The notes beneath the pieces are model-generated. The model had not been told where the DNA came from. It saw nothing but the letters and a program-made list of their open reading frames with translations, and did no database searches. The position numbers and the translations under genes are program-made. A stretch of 14,650 bases of DNA from Bacteroides sp. CAG:709 (lineage in GTDB: Bacteria; Bacteroidota; Bacteroidia; Bacteroidales; UBA932), in the NCBI GenBank assembly GCA_000434935.1, contig FR882192.1:1-14650 (forward strand), given 5' to 3'. Every line of letters starts with the position of its first letter. The stretch's first letter is position 1. Shown in pieces: positions 1 to 7,136 of the stretch.

Positions 1-177
1 TTAGGTATAAGAGTTTGAAAAACTCAGACAGATTTAGGAGTATATTTTTCAGGACAATTTGTAGATTTCACAAAAGATATTAATCATCAACTATGTGAAT
101 TAATCGGGCTTACTGATGACGAGATTCTATATATAGACAAGAGAATAAATGATATTGACACGAAACGGAATAAGTAA
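1..177 (+). pseudogene. 3' end of an upstream gene, with an in-frame TGA; possibly a DNA methyltransferase tail
   Basis: Frame 1 is open from position 19 to a TAA at 175-177, one base before the ATG of the next gene, as expected for co-transcribed genes. The frame has no ATG of its own, so it must be the end of a longer gene starting outside the window. A TGA at 16-18 interrupts it; TGG (Trp) would restore a continuous frame. The peptide includes KTQTDLGVYFSGQFVDF and ends LTDDEILYIDKRINDIDTK plus a few residues. The shape 'aromatic segment, then GLT-x-D/E-E-I-x-x-I' recalls the C-termini of Eco57I-like adenine methyltransferases. That identity is an inference from a short stretch, but it would fit the restriction-like gene that follows. 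Only five codons lie upstream of the stop, so a frameshift or sequencing error cannot be excluded. Confidence 0.4.
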
Positions 178-178
178 T

Positions 179-3100
179 ATGGCAAAAATCAATATCAAGA
201 CTTCGGAGAGCATCTCTCCTATGATTTACGCTTACTCAACTCCTGAGATAGCCAGTCACAATGGTTGGGTGAAGATCGGCTACACAGACAAGCAATCTGT
301 AGAGGATCGCATAGCCCAGCAAGCCCACACCATCGATGTCAAGACTCACCTGGAATGGAAGGGCGGCGCTATGTACGACGATGGTTCGATGGAGTATTTC
401 CACGACACCGACTTCCACGCATATCTGACCAAACTCGGCTTTGAAAGAACCGCAGGCACCGAATGGTTCCACATCGACGGCCCGACTTCGCACAGCCATT
501 TCAATGATTTCCGTTCAAACAGAGGCGTGATCAAGGCCGGTGAGACCAAGGTTTACAACCTTCGCGACTCTCAGAAGTCCGCCGTGGAGATGACCTTGGC
601 GTACTTCAATGGGAAGGAGCACGCAGAATTCCTCTGGAATGCCAAGCCTCGTTTCGGTAAGACGCTGACTGTTTACGATTTCTGCAAACAGTTGCCGACC
701 AAGTACCCACAGAAGAAGATTCTCATAGTAACAAACCGACCTGCCATAGCCAACTCGTGGTACGAGGATTATGTGAAGTTCCTCGGTGACGATTCCGGAT
801 TCAAATTCATCAGTGAAGTGGACGCGCTCAAGCACAAGACGCATTGTCTGTCCAGGAAGGCTTTCATCGATGCGAATCTTGCAGGCAAGTATGGAATCAT
901 TGAATTCGTGAGCCTTCAGGATCTGAAGGGCTCCATCCATTTCGGTGGCAAATTCGACAAGCTTGAAGAAGTTGCTAACCTGGAGTGGGACCTGCTCGTT
1001 ATCGACGAGGCTCACGAAGGTGTGGATACCTACAAGACCGACATTGCCTTCGATCAGATAAAGCGGAAATACACTCTTCACCTTTCCGGCACTCCATTCA
1101 AGGCGCTGGCTAATGATAAGTTTCCGGAGAATGCTATCTTCAACTGGACCTATGCTGACGAGCGTAGAGCCAAATCAGAATGGGACTACGAGCGCGGCTC
1201 GAATCCATACGAGGATATGCCTCAGCTGAATCTGTTCACCTATCAGATGTCAGAAGTGATTCACGATCAGCTGGCCCAAGGAATAGAAATTCAGGGAGAG
1301 ACAGAGGAATATGCATTTGACCTTAATGAGTTCTTTGCGGTCAAGGGTGGTAAATTCGTTCACGATGCCGCAGTGGATGATTTCCTGGATGCTATGACAA
1401 CGCAGGAGAAGTATCCATTCTCAACGCCCGAACTTCGCGCAGAACTAAAACATACCTTCTGGCTGCTCAACCGTGTCGACAGCGCGAAAGCATTGGCAGA
1501 AAAACTGATGGAGCATGAAATTTTCGGAGAGTACAAAATCGTCGTGGCTGCTGGTGACGGCCGGCTCAGCGAGGATGCCGAGATTAAGAAGTCGTTTGAT
1601 GCCGTCCGCTATGCCATTGACAATAACGAGAAAACCATAACATTGTCCGTAGGACAGCTCACTACTGGAGTGACCATACCGGAATGGACTGCCGTGATGA
1701 TGCTTTCGAACATAAAGAGCCCATCTCTGTATATGCAGGCTGCATTCAGGGCCCAGAACCCGTATGTGTTTAGAGATGCAGCCGGCAAGCCTCGCCGCAA
1801 GGAGAATGCGTATGTATTCGACTTTGACCCGGCCAGGACACTGACCATATATGAGAAGTTTGCTAACGATCTCAGTTCAGACACTGCGTCTGGTGGTGGT
1901 GATATAGACACCCGTAAACGCCATATTCGTGAACTCCTGAACTTCTTCCCTGTCATCGGTGAGGATGACAAGGGTGAGATGGTCGAGCTCGATGCTGAGC
2001 AGGTGCTCTCTATTCCGAGAAAGATCCGCTCGCAGGAAGTTGTGCGTCGTGGATTTATGAGTGACTTCCTCTTCCAGAATATAGCAAATGTCTTCCGCGC
2101 GCCGCAGGAGGTCCTGGATATTCTTAATCAGTTTCAGCCGGTGAAGGAGCCGGACGTTAAAGTCAATGTCACTCCGGAGACCAAGAATCAGCTGTCAGTA
2201 GATGAGAATGGAAACATTCAGTTGAGCAACGAGTATGTTATCGGAAAGACTACTGATGTGTTCGGCGATAAGATTTTCGGCGAAGTGGCTGAAGATACCC
2301 AGGCTGCTATCGAGGAGGCTGCGCAGACATCGTCACCTAATGATGATATCCTTGAAAAAATGAAAGAGGTTTTCCACGTCAAAGCCGTAGAAGCAGTAAT
2401 GGGCAAGGCAGAGGAAAACTATGGAAGTGAAATCAAAACCGCCACAAAGAAGAAAATTGGCAAGAAACTAAAGGGCGAGGCTGACGTGGCTGTCGGAAAG
2501 GTTTATGGTCGTTATTCGATAGAGAAGAATAAACTGGAAAATGAGCTCAAAGGCGTCCTCCAGGATAATCATTCAGAGACCGAGAGAAAGGCTGCGGAAA
2601 AGAAATATAGCGAGAGTCTTGCTACAATCGAATCTGAGATGAAGCAAGAGATTGCTAGTCTTGTACCTGAATTTGTAAAGAAGGCCGGTGAGGAAATTGT
2701 ACGAACTGTAGAGACTCAGAAGAAAGAAGAGGAGAAGAACACTATAGAAGGCCGCATTAAAGATCATCTTCGCGGCTTCTCCAGAACTATACCTTCATTC
2801 CTTATGGCCTACGGAAACGACCAAGTTCTTCTTGAAAACTTCGACACGGTGATTCCGGACGATGTTTTCCTCGAAGTGACAAGTATTACCCTGGACCAGT
2901 TCCGCTTCCTTCGCGACGGTGGCCCTTATACTGACCCCGAGACAGGTAAGGAGGAGTTGTTTGCCGGACATCTGTTTGACCCGGTCGTATTTGACGACTC
3001 CGTCAAGGAATTCATGCGCCTTCGTGCAGAGCTTGCTGATTACTTCGATGTAAAGACAAAGGGTGACATATTCGACTATATCCCTCCGCAGAAGACAAAC

Positions 3101-3490
3101 CAGATATTTACACCGAAGGACGTAGTCAAGAAGATGGTAGATATGCTTGAGCAGGAGCAGCCAGGTTGCTTCGACGATCCGAACAAAACATTCATTGATC
3201 TGTATATGAAGTCTGGCCTCTATGTAGCCGAGATCGTAAAAAGACTTTACCAAAGTCCAAAGATGCAGGAGATCTTCCCTTCAGCAGAAGAAAGGCTGAA
3301 GCATATCTTCAAGAAGCAGGTCTACGGCCTCGCTCCTACGGAGATCATCTATCAGATAGCTCTGCACTTCGTCCTAGGCTTTAATGAGCATATAGACATT
3401 ACCGAACACAACCTTCGCCAGTTCGATGCCCTGCCGTTCGCCAAGGACGGCACCCTTGAGCAGAAGCTGGATGAATTGTTTGGAGAATAA
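179..3490 (+). CDS. GIY-YIG nuclease / SF2 (DEAD/DEAH) helicase / degenerate methyltransferase-like fusion, restriction-type protein
   Basis: Likely a DNA-targeting restriction or defence enzyme of 1103 aa. The N-terminus has a GIY-YIG-like (T5orf172/MUG113-type) module: MIYAYSTPE near residue 15, GWVKIGYT at 29-36, an Arg near 44 and TEWFHI near 95. A ResIII-type SF2 helicase follows: Walker A variant AKPRFGKT at 155-162, DEAH motif VIDEAHEG at 274-281, LSGTP at 302-306, GQLTTGVTIPEW at 492-503, and a motif VI-like QAAFRAQNP at 520-528. A charged, probably coiled-coil linker covers roughly 740-880. The last ~130 residues resemble the start of an N6-adenine methyltransferase (QIFTPKDVVKKMVDMLE, then IDLYMKSGLYV where a DPaxGSGxF motif is expected, then QVYGLAPTEIIYQIA). 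No NPPY catalytic motif is present, so methylation by this protein alone is unlikely. I recall the family as about 1100 aa, so this looks full length. ATG 179 is preferred over ATG 149 because the family-like N-terminus begins there and it directly follows the previous stop. Confidence 0.85.
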   Translation: MAKINIKTSESISPMIYAYSTPEIASHNGWVKIGYTDKQSVEDRIAQQAHTIDVKTHLEWKGGAMYDDGSMEYFHDTDFHAYLTKLGFERTAGTEWFHIDGPTSHSHFNDFRSNRGVIKAGETKVYNLRDSQKSAVEMTLAYFNGKEHAEFLWNAKPRFGKTLTVYDFCKQLPTKYPQKKILIVTNRPAIANSWYEDYVKFLGDDSGFKFISEVDALKHKTHCLSRKAFIDANLAGKYGIIEFVSLQDLKGSIHFGGKFDKLEEVANLEWDLLVIDEAHEGVDTYKTDIAFDQIKRKYTLHLSGTPFKALANDKFPENAIFNWTYADERRAKSEWDYERGSNPYEDMPQLNLFTYQMSEVIHDQLAQGIEIQGETEEYAFDLNEFFAVKGGKFVHDAAVDDFLDAMTTQEKYPFSTPELRAELKHTFWLLNRVDSAKALAEKLMEHEIFGEYKIVVAAGDGRLSEDAEIKKSFDAVRYAIDNNEKTITLSVGQLTTGVTIPEWTAVMMLSNIKSPSLYMQAAFRAQNPYVFRDAAGKPRRKENAYVFDFDPARTLTIYEKFANDLSSDTASGGGDIDTRKRHIRELLNFFPVIGEDDKGEMVELDAEQVLSIPRKIRSQEVVRRGFMSDFLFQNIANVFRAPQEVLDILNQFQPVKEPDVKVNVTPETKNQLSVDENGNIQLSNEYVIGKTTDVFGDKIFGEVAEDTQAAIEEAAQTSSPNDDILEKMKEVFHVKAVEAVMGKAEENYGSEIKTATKKKIGKKLKGEADVAVGKVYGRYSIEKNKLENELKGVLQDNHSETERKAAEKKYSESLATIESEMKQEIASLVPEFVKKAGEEIVRTVETQKKEEEKNTIEGRIKDHLRGFSRTIPSFLMAYGNDQVLLENFDTVIPDDVFLEVTSITLDQFRFLRDGGPYTDPETGKEELFAGHLFDPVVFDDSVKEFMRLRAELADYFDVKTKGDIFDYIPPQKTNQIFTPKDVVKKMVDMLEQEQPGCFDDPNKTFIDLYMKSGLYVAEIVKRLYQSPKMQEIFPSAEERLKHIFKKQVYGLAPTEIIYQIALHFVLGFNEHIDITEHNLRQFDALPFAKDGTLEQKLDELFGE

Positions 3491-3495
3491 CGATT

Positions 3496-4623
3496 ATGAG
3501 CAAGCTTCTTCTCCCATATGCTTTAGATAAGAATAACAGTATCATTCATATTAATGATGCTGTTAAGGGCGAGAAGTACAAATGTCCGTCGTGTGGTTCG
3601 GAACTATTATTAAGATTAAGTAAGATCCCAGAGGGGCAGAAATACCATAGGACAAATCATTTTGCTCATAAAGGAGGCATTGACAATCATTGCTCAGAGT
3701 CCTTCTTGCACAGACTCTTTAAGCAAAAAGCGACTGAATTTATCAAATCAAAGATTAACGCAAGAGAACCGTTCTTCTTTGAATGGGATTGCGAGCAGTG
3801 CTATGAACACCACAAAGGAAATTTGCTAAAGAAGGCTGTTGAAGTAGTTGAAGAATACGATCTAGGGGTATGTAGACCAGATATCGCATTACTTGACACC
3901 AATGGCGATGTAGTTATTGTCATTGAAGTAATCGTTACACACGAACCAGAACCAGAAGTTCTAGACTTCTATAATTCAAAGAGAATTGCATGCCTCCAGA
4001 TTAGAATTGATTCCTTTGATGATTGTAAGAAAATTGAAGAGAAATTATCATCACCATCATTTGTAAGTCTTTGTCCAACGCCTTCGTGTGAAAAGTGTGG
4101 CCAAAAAAAGGACCACGTATTTGTAGATATTTTCGCTGGCCCTTGTTGGAGGTGTGGCAGAGAATTAAGAATTGCGGATATAACATCTTTTCGTTATAGT
4201 TACAACTTTGAAGATCTACCGAATGACTTAATCGACCTCGTAAAAGAAAAAGGCGTAACGCTGGATGCCAGATATAGCAAGACTACTGAATCCACATACA
4301 TTGCTAATATTTGCCCACATTGTAATTCAATGATAGGGAACTTTTATCTGCATGAATATACTATGGAGGGAGAGCCTCTGGATAGTATTGATTTAGGATA
4401 TATCTGTGGTAACTGTATCGAAAAGGAGAAACGCAAAATTGTACAGGAGCAGTATCAGATTAAGGAAACGAGAGAAAACAAACTGCGTCAGCTAATGTCT
4501 GAAAATAGATCGTGTCCATATTGTGGTAGACTACTTAGAATTAGAAATGGTAACAAGGGAATTTTCTGGGGTTGTAGTGGATATCCCAGTTGCAAGTACA
4601 CGGAAGGTATTAATTTAGAATGA
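3496..4623 (+). CDS. CoiA-like PD-(D/E)XK nuclease with C-terminal topoisomerase-type zinc ribbon
   Basis: Predicted 375-aa cytosolic nucleic-acid-binding protein, probably a nuclease. The N-terminus resembles the competence protein CoiA family: a CPSCG knuckle (Cys30, Cys33), HFAH at 55-58, then a PD-(D/E)XK-like core with RPDIAL (Asp129) and a hydrophobic strand ending IEVIVTHE (Glu144). The usual catalytic Lys is replaced by a hydrophobic/Val pattern, as in several CoiA-like proteins, so activity is inferred. The middle carries more paired-cysteine knuckles (CEKCG, CWRCG, CPHCN, CGNC). The C-terminus is a zf-C4_Topoisom-like ribbon, Cys340/343/360/366, with FWGCSGYPSCKYTEG. The gene starts 5 bases after the helicase stop, so the two form an operon and probably work together. 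Its base composition is clearly more AT-rich than the neighbouring genes, which suggests separate acquisition. Confidence 0.75.
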   Translation: MSKLLLPYALDKNNSIIHINDAVKGEKYKCPSCGSELLLRLSKIPEGQKYHRTNHFAHKGGIDNHCSESFLHRLFKQKATEFIKSKINAREPFFFEWDCEQCYEHHKGNLLKKAVEVVEEYDLGVCRPDIALLDTNGDVVIVIEVIVTHEPEPEVLDFYNSKRIACLQIRIDSFDDCKKIEEKLSSPSFVSLCPTPSCEKCGQKKDHVFVDIFAGPCWRCGRELRIADITSFRYSYNFEDLPNDLIDLVKEKGVTLDARYSKTTESTYIANICPHCNSMIGNFYLHEYTMEGEPLDSIDLGYICGNCIEKEKRKIVQEQYQIKETRENKLRQLMSENRSCPYCGRLLRIRNGNKGIFWGCSGYPSCKYTEGINLE

Positions 4624-4637
4624 GTATTAATAATACT
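4623..4637. repeat. AT-rich inverted repeat just after the CoiA-like gene
   Basis: AGTATTA and TAATACT flank a single A, directly at the stop codon of the upstream gene. It could form a 6-bp hairpin at the convergent junction. It is AT-rich and has no following T-run, so it is at best a weak terminator. Confidence 0.3.
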
Positions 4638-4678
4638 ATGAAGATATAAAAAGAATTTAAAGTGTATTATCACATTCT

Positions 4679-4707
4679 GATGTCGCAAAGTATACTATTA
4701 CAACATC
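4679..4707. repeat. Inverted repeat in the convergent junction
   Basis: GATGTCG (4679-4685) and CAACATC (4701-4707) can pair over 7 positions with one G-T wobble, and the loop contains the palindrome AGTATACT. It lies between the convergent genes, overlapping the remnant reading frame of the leftward gene. No T-run follows on either strand, so termination is only possible, not shown. Confidence 0.25.
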
Positions 4708-4912
4708 TGTCAAGAAGTACTTTTGGTATCGGTGCCTCAAGTTTTCAGGGTGGGTCATATTTACCCAACCTCGCTATAGCATTGGATTCAAAACAGACTT
4801 TCGAAAACTCTCCTTGTCTTTATAGCCACAAACCGCCATCAAATCAACCAATGGATGAGTACCCTCACTCAATAATTCCAAGACTTTCCGTTCATTGTCT
4901 GTTGTTGCCGGC

Positions 4913-4942
4913 TTCTTGTCGGTTCTTGTCGGTTCTTGTCGG
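4913..4942. repeat. Three exact tandem copies of a 10-bp unit inside a coding region
   Basis: TTCTTGTCGG occurs three times head to tail, followed by a degraded partial copy (TTTCTTTGTC). It lies inside the leftward zinc-ribbon/YbjQ-like gene and encodes the linker before the winged helix. The unit is not a multiple of three, so gain or loss of one copy would shift the frame of the C-terminal domain. Confidence 0.85.
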
Positions 4943-5637
4943 TTTCTTTGTCTGACCTGCGCGGAGGTCTGCGACATCTCAGCCAGTGCCTTTTCTCTGG
5001 CCTTAATCAGCTCATTCTCGTATGAGCTGGAGCGTCCGCCGATGAAATTGCGGATGCTAGCACAGAAGTCCTTGAGGAAATGCACTCCAGAGATGACCTC
5101 GCTGCAAACTACTAATTTCTCAACTTCAGTCACATTGAACGACTTGCAGAACCGTCCTTTGAGCCCGAGCCCGCCTCCTTTTATGAGTCTCATTGCAGTT
5201 GCCATAGCATCGCTTTCACTCACGCCGCTTATCTTCAGGACAGTCTTCTCATCGCAGTCAGTAACCACGTTCACCATGTACAGATGAACCATATCCATCC
5301 TGCCGTTGTTGAGAGCCTCACTGCACTGAAGCGTCTGCCAACTGATCTTAGTCAACGGAGCAGGGCGTATATCCTTCAGCAACTTGAGTTTCACCCTTGC
5401 ATCCGTCCCGTTAGCATTGACCTTCCGGAACCGCAGGCATCCGCAGGAGCATTCCCACATGGGCGGTCTGCGCAGAATTCTGTCACCTCCCATGCTTGCG
5501 CTTTTACGATACTGATATAGGAACTCCACTTCAGTCATATCACCAGTTCCATAGATTATATCCCAGACAGGCTCGCCGCAGACAGGGCATTTGCCCGGTT
5601 TACGAAGTACGTTTACTATTCTCGAATAAAGTGCCAT

Positions 5638-5726
5638 ATCATTAATTTTTTTCTCGACTGCTTATGTCTCACGATAATCTTTACGCAGTTGCAGTCGTAA
5701 GTTGATCCGGAGAACATCGTGAATTA
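5638..5726. other. 89-base gap between the two leftward genes
   Basis: No ORF of note. TTACG and CGTAA (about 5680-5700) flank a short core and GACTGC/GCAGTC are also in inverted order, but the pairings are short. No TAnnTTTG box is seen on the minus strand here, so the downstream gene is probably expressed from the promoter of the NDT-UDG gene. Confidence 0.4.
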
Positions 5727-6851
5727 CTAGAGGGTTTTTGAAAAATCATTAAGAGCGCCGATTATGGAGTTCACCCAAAAGCCAACGTTATGTCTGATGC
5801 CTGGATGAGCTGCCGCAAGAATCAATCTGTCCTTATGGCGATACTTTGTCAAACACAATTGTCTATCATCCGACCATACGATTTCTCCATTAACTTGATT
5901 GTCCATTACGTAAGACCTCGCTTGGTCGAAAGTCCCTCCGAAGATAATGACATCGGGATTGTATAGCTTGACTTGTTCAACAAATATATCCGTCCAATTG
6001 TCATCAAAAGCTTTCTTCCACTTGTTATCTGATGAACTTGTAAATCCGGGCATCTTGCTCAGGTTAATCCAGCAAGTATCCAGCAGGACGTCTCCCATAA
6101 TTGGTTTCTTTTGGATGCTGTCCATTTCGCTATAATGCTTACCATTGCGAAAACCATAAATCGCATATATCACACGCTGCCAGGTCCTATTTGGCCATAC
6201 GTGGTCCTCGGATTGTGCCTTCAGCAACATTGGGAAATCCCATCCTCCACCATAAGGGATTGTCCGTCCATGATCGTCTTTGGCCGTATCGTCATAAGGC
6301 TCTTTCAAGACGATCATTACTTTTGGTTTAGTCAAAAGATACGATTTGGCATCGGCTACTCCATCATAAATAGGCCATATATTATCTGTATCTTTACCGG
6401 TCATAAGTTTGTTAGCGATTGCTCGGTTCCATACTTTATTGGACATATTCCATTGTGCCGTCATTAACCGTTCCTCGTCTGTTTCCGGATTAAGAATATT
6501 CTGATTAAATCCGCATTCAGGGGTATACCTATCAAGATGAATGGGAACAATTGATTTAACAGCCTTGCCACACATCAACGCATAGCCAATCTCTCGTGCG
6601 GTACTTTCTCCTACATATCCGCCCGGATTGACAACGAAAATCTCGTCAGCCATGTCAATCTTGGAGAAGTGCATATCATCCAGCATCTCCTTGGTTCCAG
6701 CTGTCCACACCTCGTCATCTCCGCTGTGTCCGAAGAGACCGACGGAAATGACGATATTCCCTTCAAGGGTGAGTTCCTTCTGCACGCGAAAGAAGTCGTC
6801 CTTGAATCGCGTGCTGCCGCATAGTGTCACTACTTTGTATCTGCCTTGCAT
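5727..6851 (-). CDS. Nucleoside 2-deoxyribosyltransferase-like domain fused to uracil-DNA-glycosylase-like domain
   Basis: A 374-aa cytosolic protein with two nucleobase-handling modules. Residues 1-~110 look like the nucleoside 2-deoxyribosyltransferase fold: VVTLCGSTRF at 7-16, DMADEIFVVNPGGYVGEST at 66-84, and AREIGYA, where Glu87 is the candidate catalytic acid. Residues ~175-374 look like a uracil-DNA-glycosylase-superfamily module: KVMIVLKEPYDD at 177-188, GGGWDFP at 201-207, PDVIIFGG at 299-306, and AAAHPGIRH at 346-354, where UDG enzymes have their His-Pro motif. Family knowledge: NDT-like enzymes cleave the N-glycosidic bond of deoxynucleosides, and UDGs remove bases from DNA. A fusion could act on modified nucleotides or phage DNA, but that is inference. 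The C-terminal assignment is less certain than the N-terminal one. A TAnnTTTG box lies about 60 bases upstream. The gene is divergent from the pilus operon. Confidence 0.7.
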   Translation of the reverse strand: MQGRYKVVTLCGSTRFKDDFFRVQKELTLEGNIVISVGLFGHSGDDEVWTAGTKEMLDDMHFSKIDMADEIFVVNPGGYVGESTAREIGYALMCGKAVKSIVPIHLDRYTPECGFNQNILNPETDEERLMTAQWNMSNKVWNRAIANKLMTGKDTDNIWPIYDGVADAKSYLLTKPKVMIVLKEPYDDTAKDDHGRTIPYGGGWDFPMLLKAQSEDHVWPNRTWQRVIYAIYGFRNGKHYSEMDSIQKKPIMGDVLLDTCWINLSKMPGFTSSSDNKWKKAFDDNWTDIFVEQVKLYNPDVIIFGGTFDQARSYVMDNQVNGEIVWSDDRQLCLTKYRHKDRLILAAAHPGIRHNVGFWVNSIIGALNDFSKTL

Positions 6852-6908
6852 ATTAAAATCATTATCTGGCGTATGCTGTCAGGCCAAAGTGCGGACAGCG
6901 CCTTATCC

Positions 6909-6916
6909 CAAATATA
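6909..6916 (-). promoter_or_regulatory. Candidate Bacteroidota -7 box for the leftward genes
   Basis: On the minus strand the sequence is TATATTTG, a perfect TAnnTTTG match, about 58 bases upstream of the ATG at 6851. No clear TTTG -33 element is seen at the usual spacing. Confidence 0.5.
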
Positions 6917-6931
6917 GTCAATTATTCATGA

Positions 6932-6941
6932 ACAGCGCTGT
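6932..6941. promoter_or_regulatory. Perfect 10-bp palindrome, possible operator
   Basis: ACAGCGCTGT is its own reverse complement. It sits just upstream of the leftward -7 box, near where the -33 element would be. A half site ACAGCGC recurs at 6895-6901 on the other side of the box, an arrangement suggestive of repressor binding. No regulator is identified. Confidence 0.35.
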
Positions 6942-7102
6942 GCTTCTATAAGAAACAACCAACAGCAGATGTCTCATCAGCGACTTTGTCTGTCAGTGCA
7001 AAGTAGGCACTTGAGTATTGTTTTCATGCTCTTTTGGGTTGATTATGACTAGCATTAATAAATTTAATGTATTTATTTAATAGTTTTATGTATTAAAATA
7101 AT

Positions 7103-7110
7103 TATCTTTG
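7103..7110 (+). promoter_or_regulatory. Candidate Bacteroidota -7 promoter box for the pilus operon
   Basis: TATCTTTG is a perfect TAnnTTTG match located 26 bases before the first ATG of the operon, implying a leader of roughly 20 bases. The upstream 40 bases are strongly A/T-rich. The -33 element is weak (TTTTATG near 7084). Confidence 0.6.
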
Positions 7111-7136
7111 CCGAAATCAAAAGCAAGTCGACAAAG

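Larger units (their letters stand above)
4657..5637 (-). pseudogene. Zinc-ribbon / YbjQ(UPF0145)-like / winged-helix protein, interrupted by an in-frame TAG
   Basis: The intact part is 287 aa (5637 down to 4774). The N-terminus has a zinc-ribbon pattern: CPVC at 17-20 and CSCGC at 63-67. Residues ~172-222 match the conserved second half of the YbjQ/UPF0145 family: SEVISGVHFLKDF, GGRSSSYENEL, KAREKALAEM. After a short basic linker (RQRNRQEPTRTDKK), residues 248-287 begin a winged helix (NERKVLELL, GYKDKESFRKSVLNPML). A TAG at 4776-4774 stops it mid-domain. In the same frame the sequence goes on with RGWVNMTHPEN and HRYQKYFLT, the typical wing ending of such domains, then reaches TAA at 4659-4657. 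I therefore read it as a gene with a nonsense mutation, or one making a shortened product. A 10-bp tandem repeat encodes the linker. YbjQ proteins are pentameric and of unknown function, so the role is unknown. The gene lies 89 bases downstream of the NDT-UDG gene and may share its transcript. Confidence 0.7.
6852..7136. other. Divergent intergenic region between defence-like genes and pilus operon
   Basis: This 285-base region separates the leftward NDT-UDG gene from the rightward pilus operon and carries candidate promoters for both (TAnnTTTG at 6909-6916 minus and 7103-7110 plus) plus the ACAGCGCTGT palindrome. The last ~90 bases are very A/T-rich. It also marks the step from mixed-composition genes to the GC-rich operon. 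No RNA gene or ORF worth calling was seen. Confidence 0.5.

Noticed and set aside
4774..4776. Genome-wide stop-codon reassignment to explain the in-frame TAG and TGA
   Set aside because: The two interrupted frames use different codons, and TGA is used as a normal stop by most pilus-operon genes in the same window.
5180..5270. L7/L12-like 'GLGLK' segment in the leftward zinc-ribbon protein
   Set aside because: The sequence GGGLGLKGRF vaguely recalls ribosomal L7/L12 but the rest of that domain does not fit; too weak to call.
4662..5520. Rightward open frames opposite the zinc-ribbon/YbjQ-like gene
   Set aside because: They are antisense to a gene with recognisable domains and show no protein-like motifs of their own.
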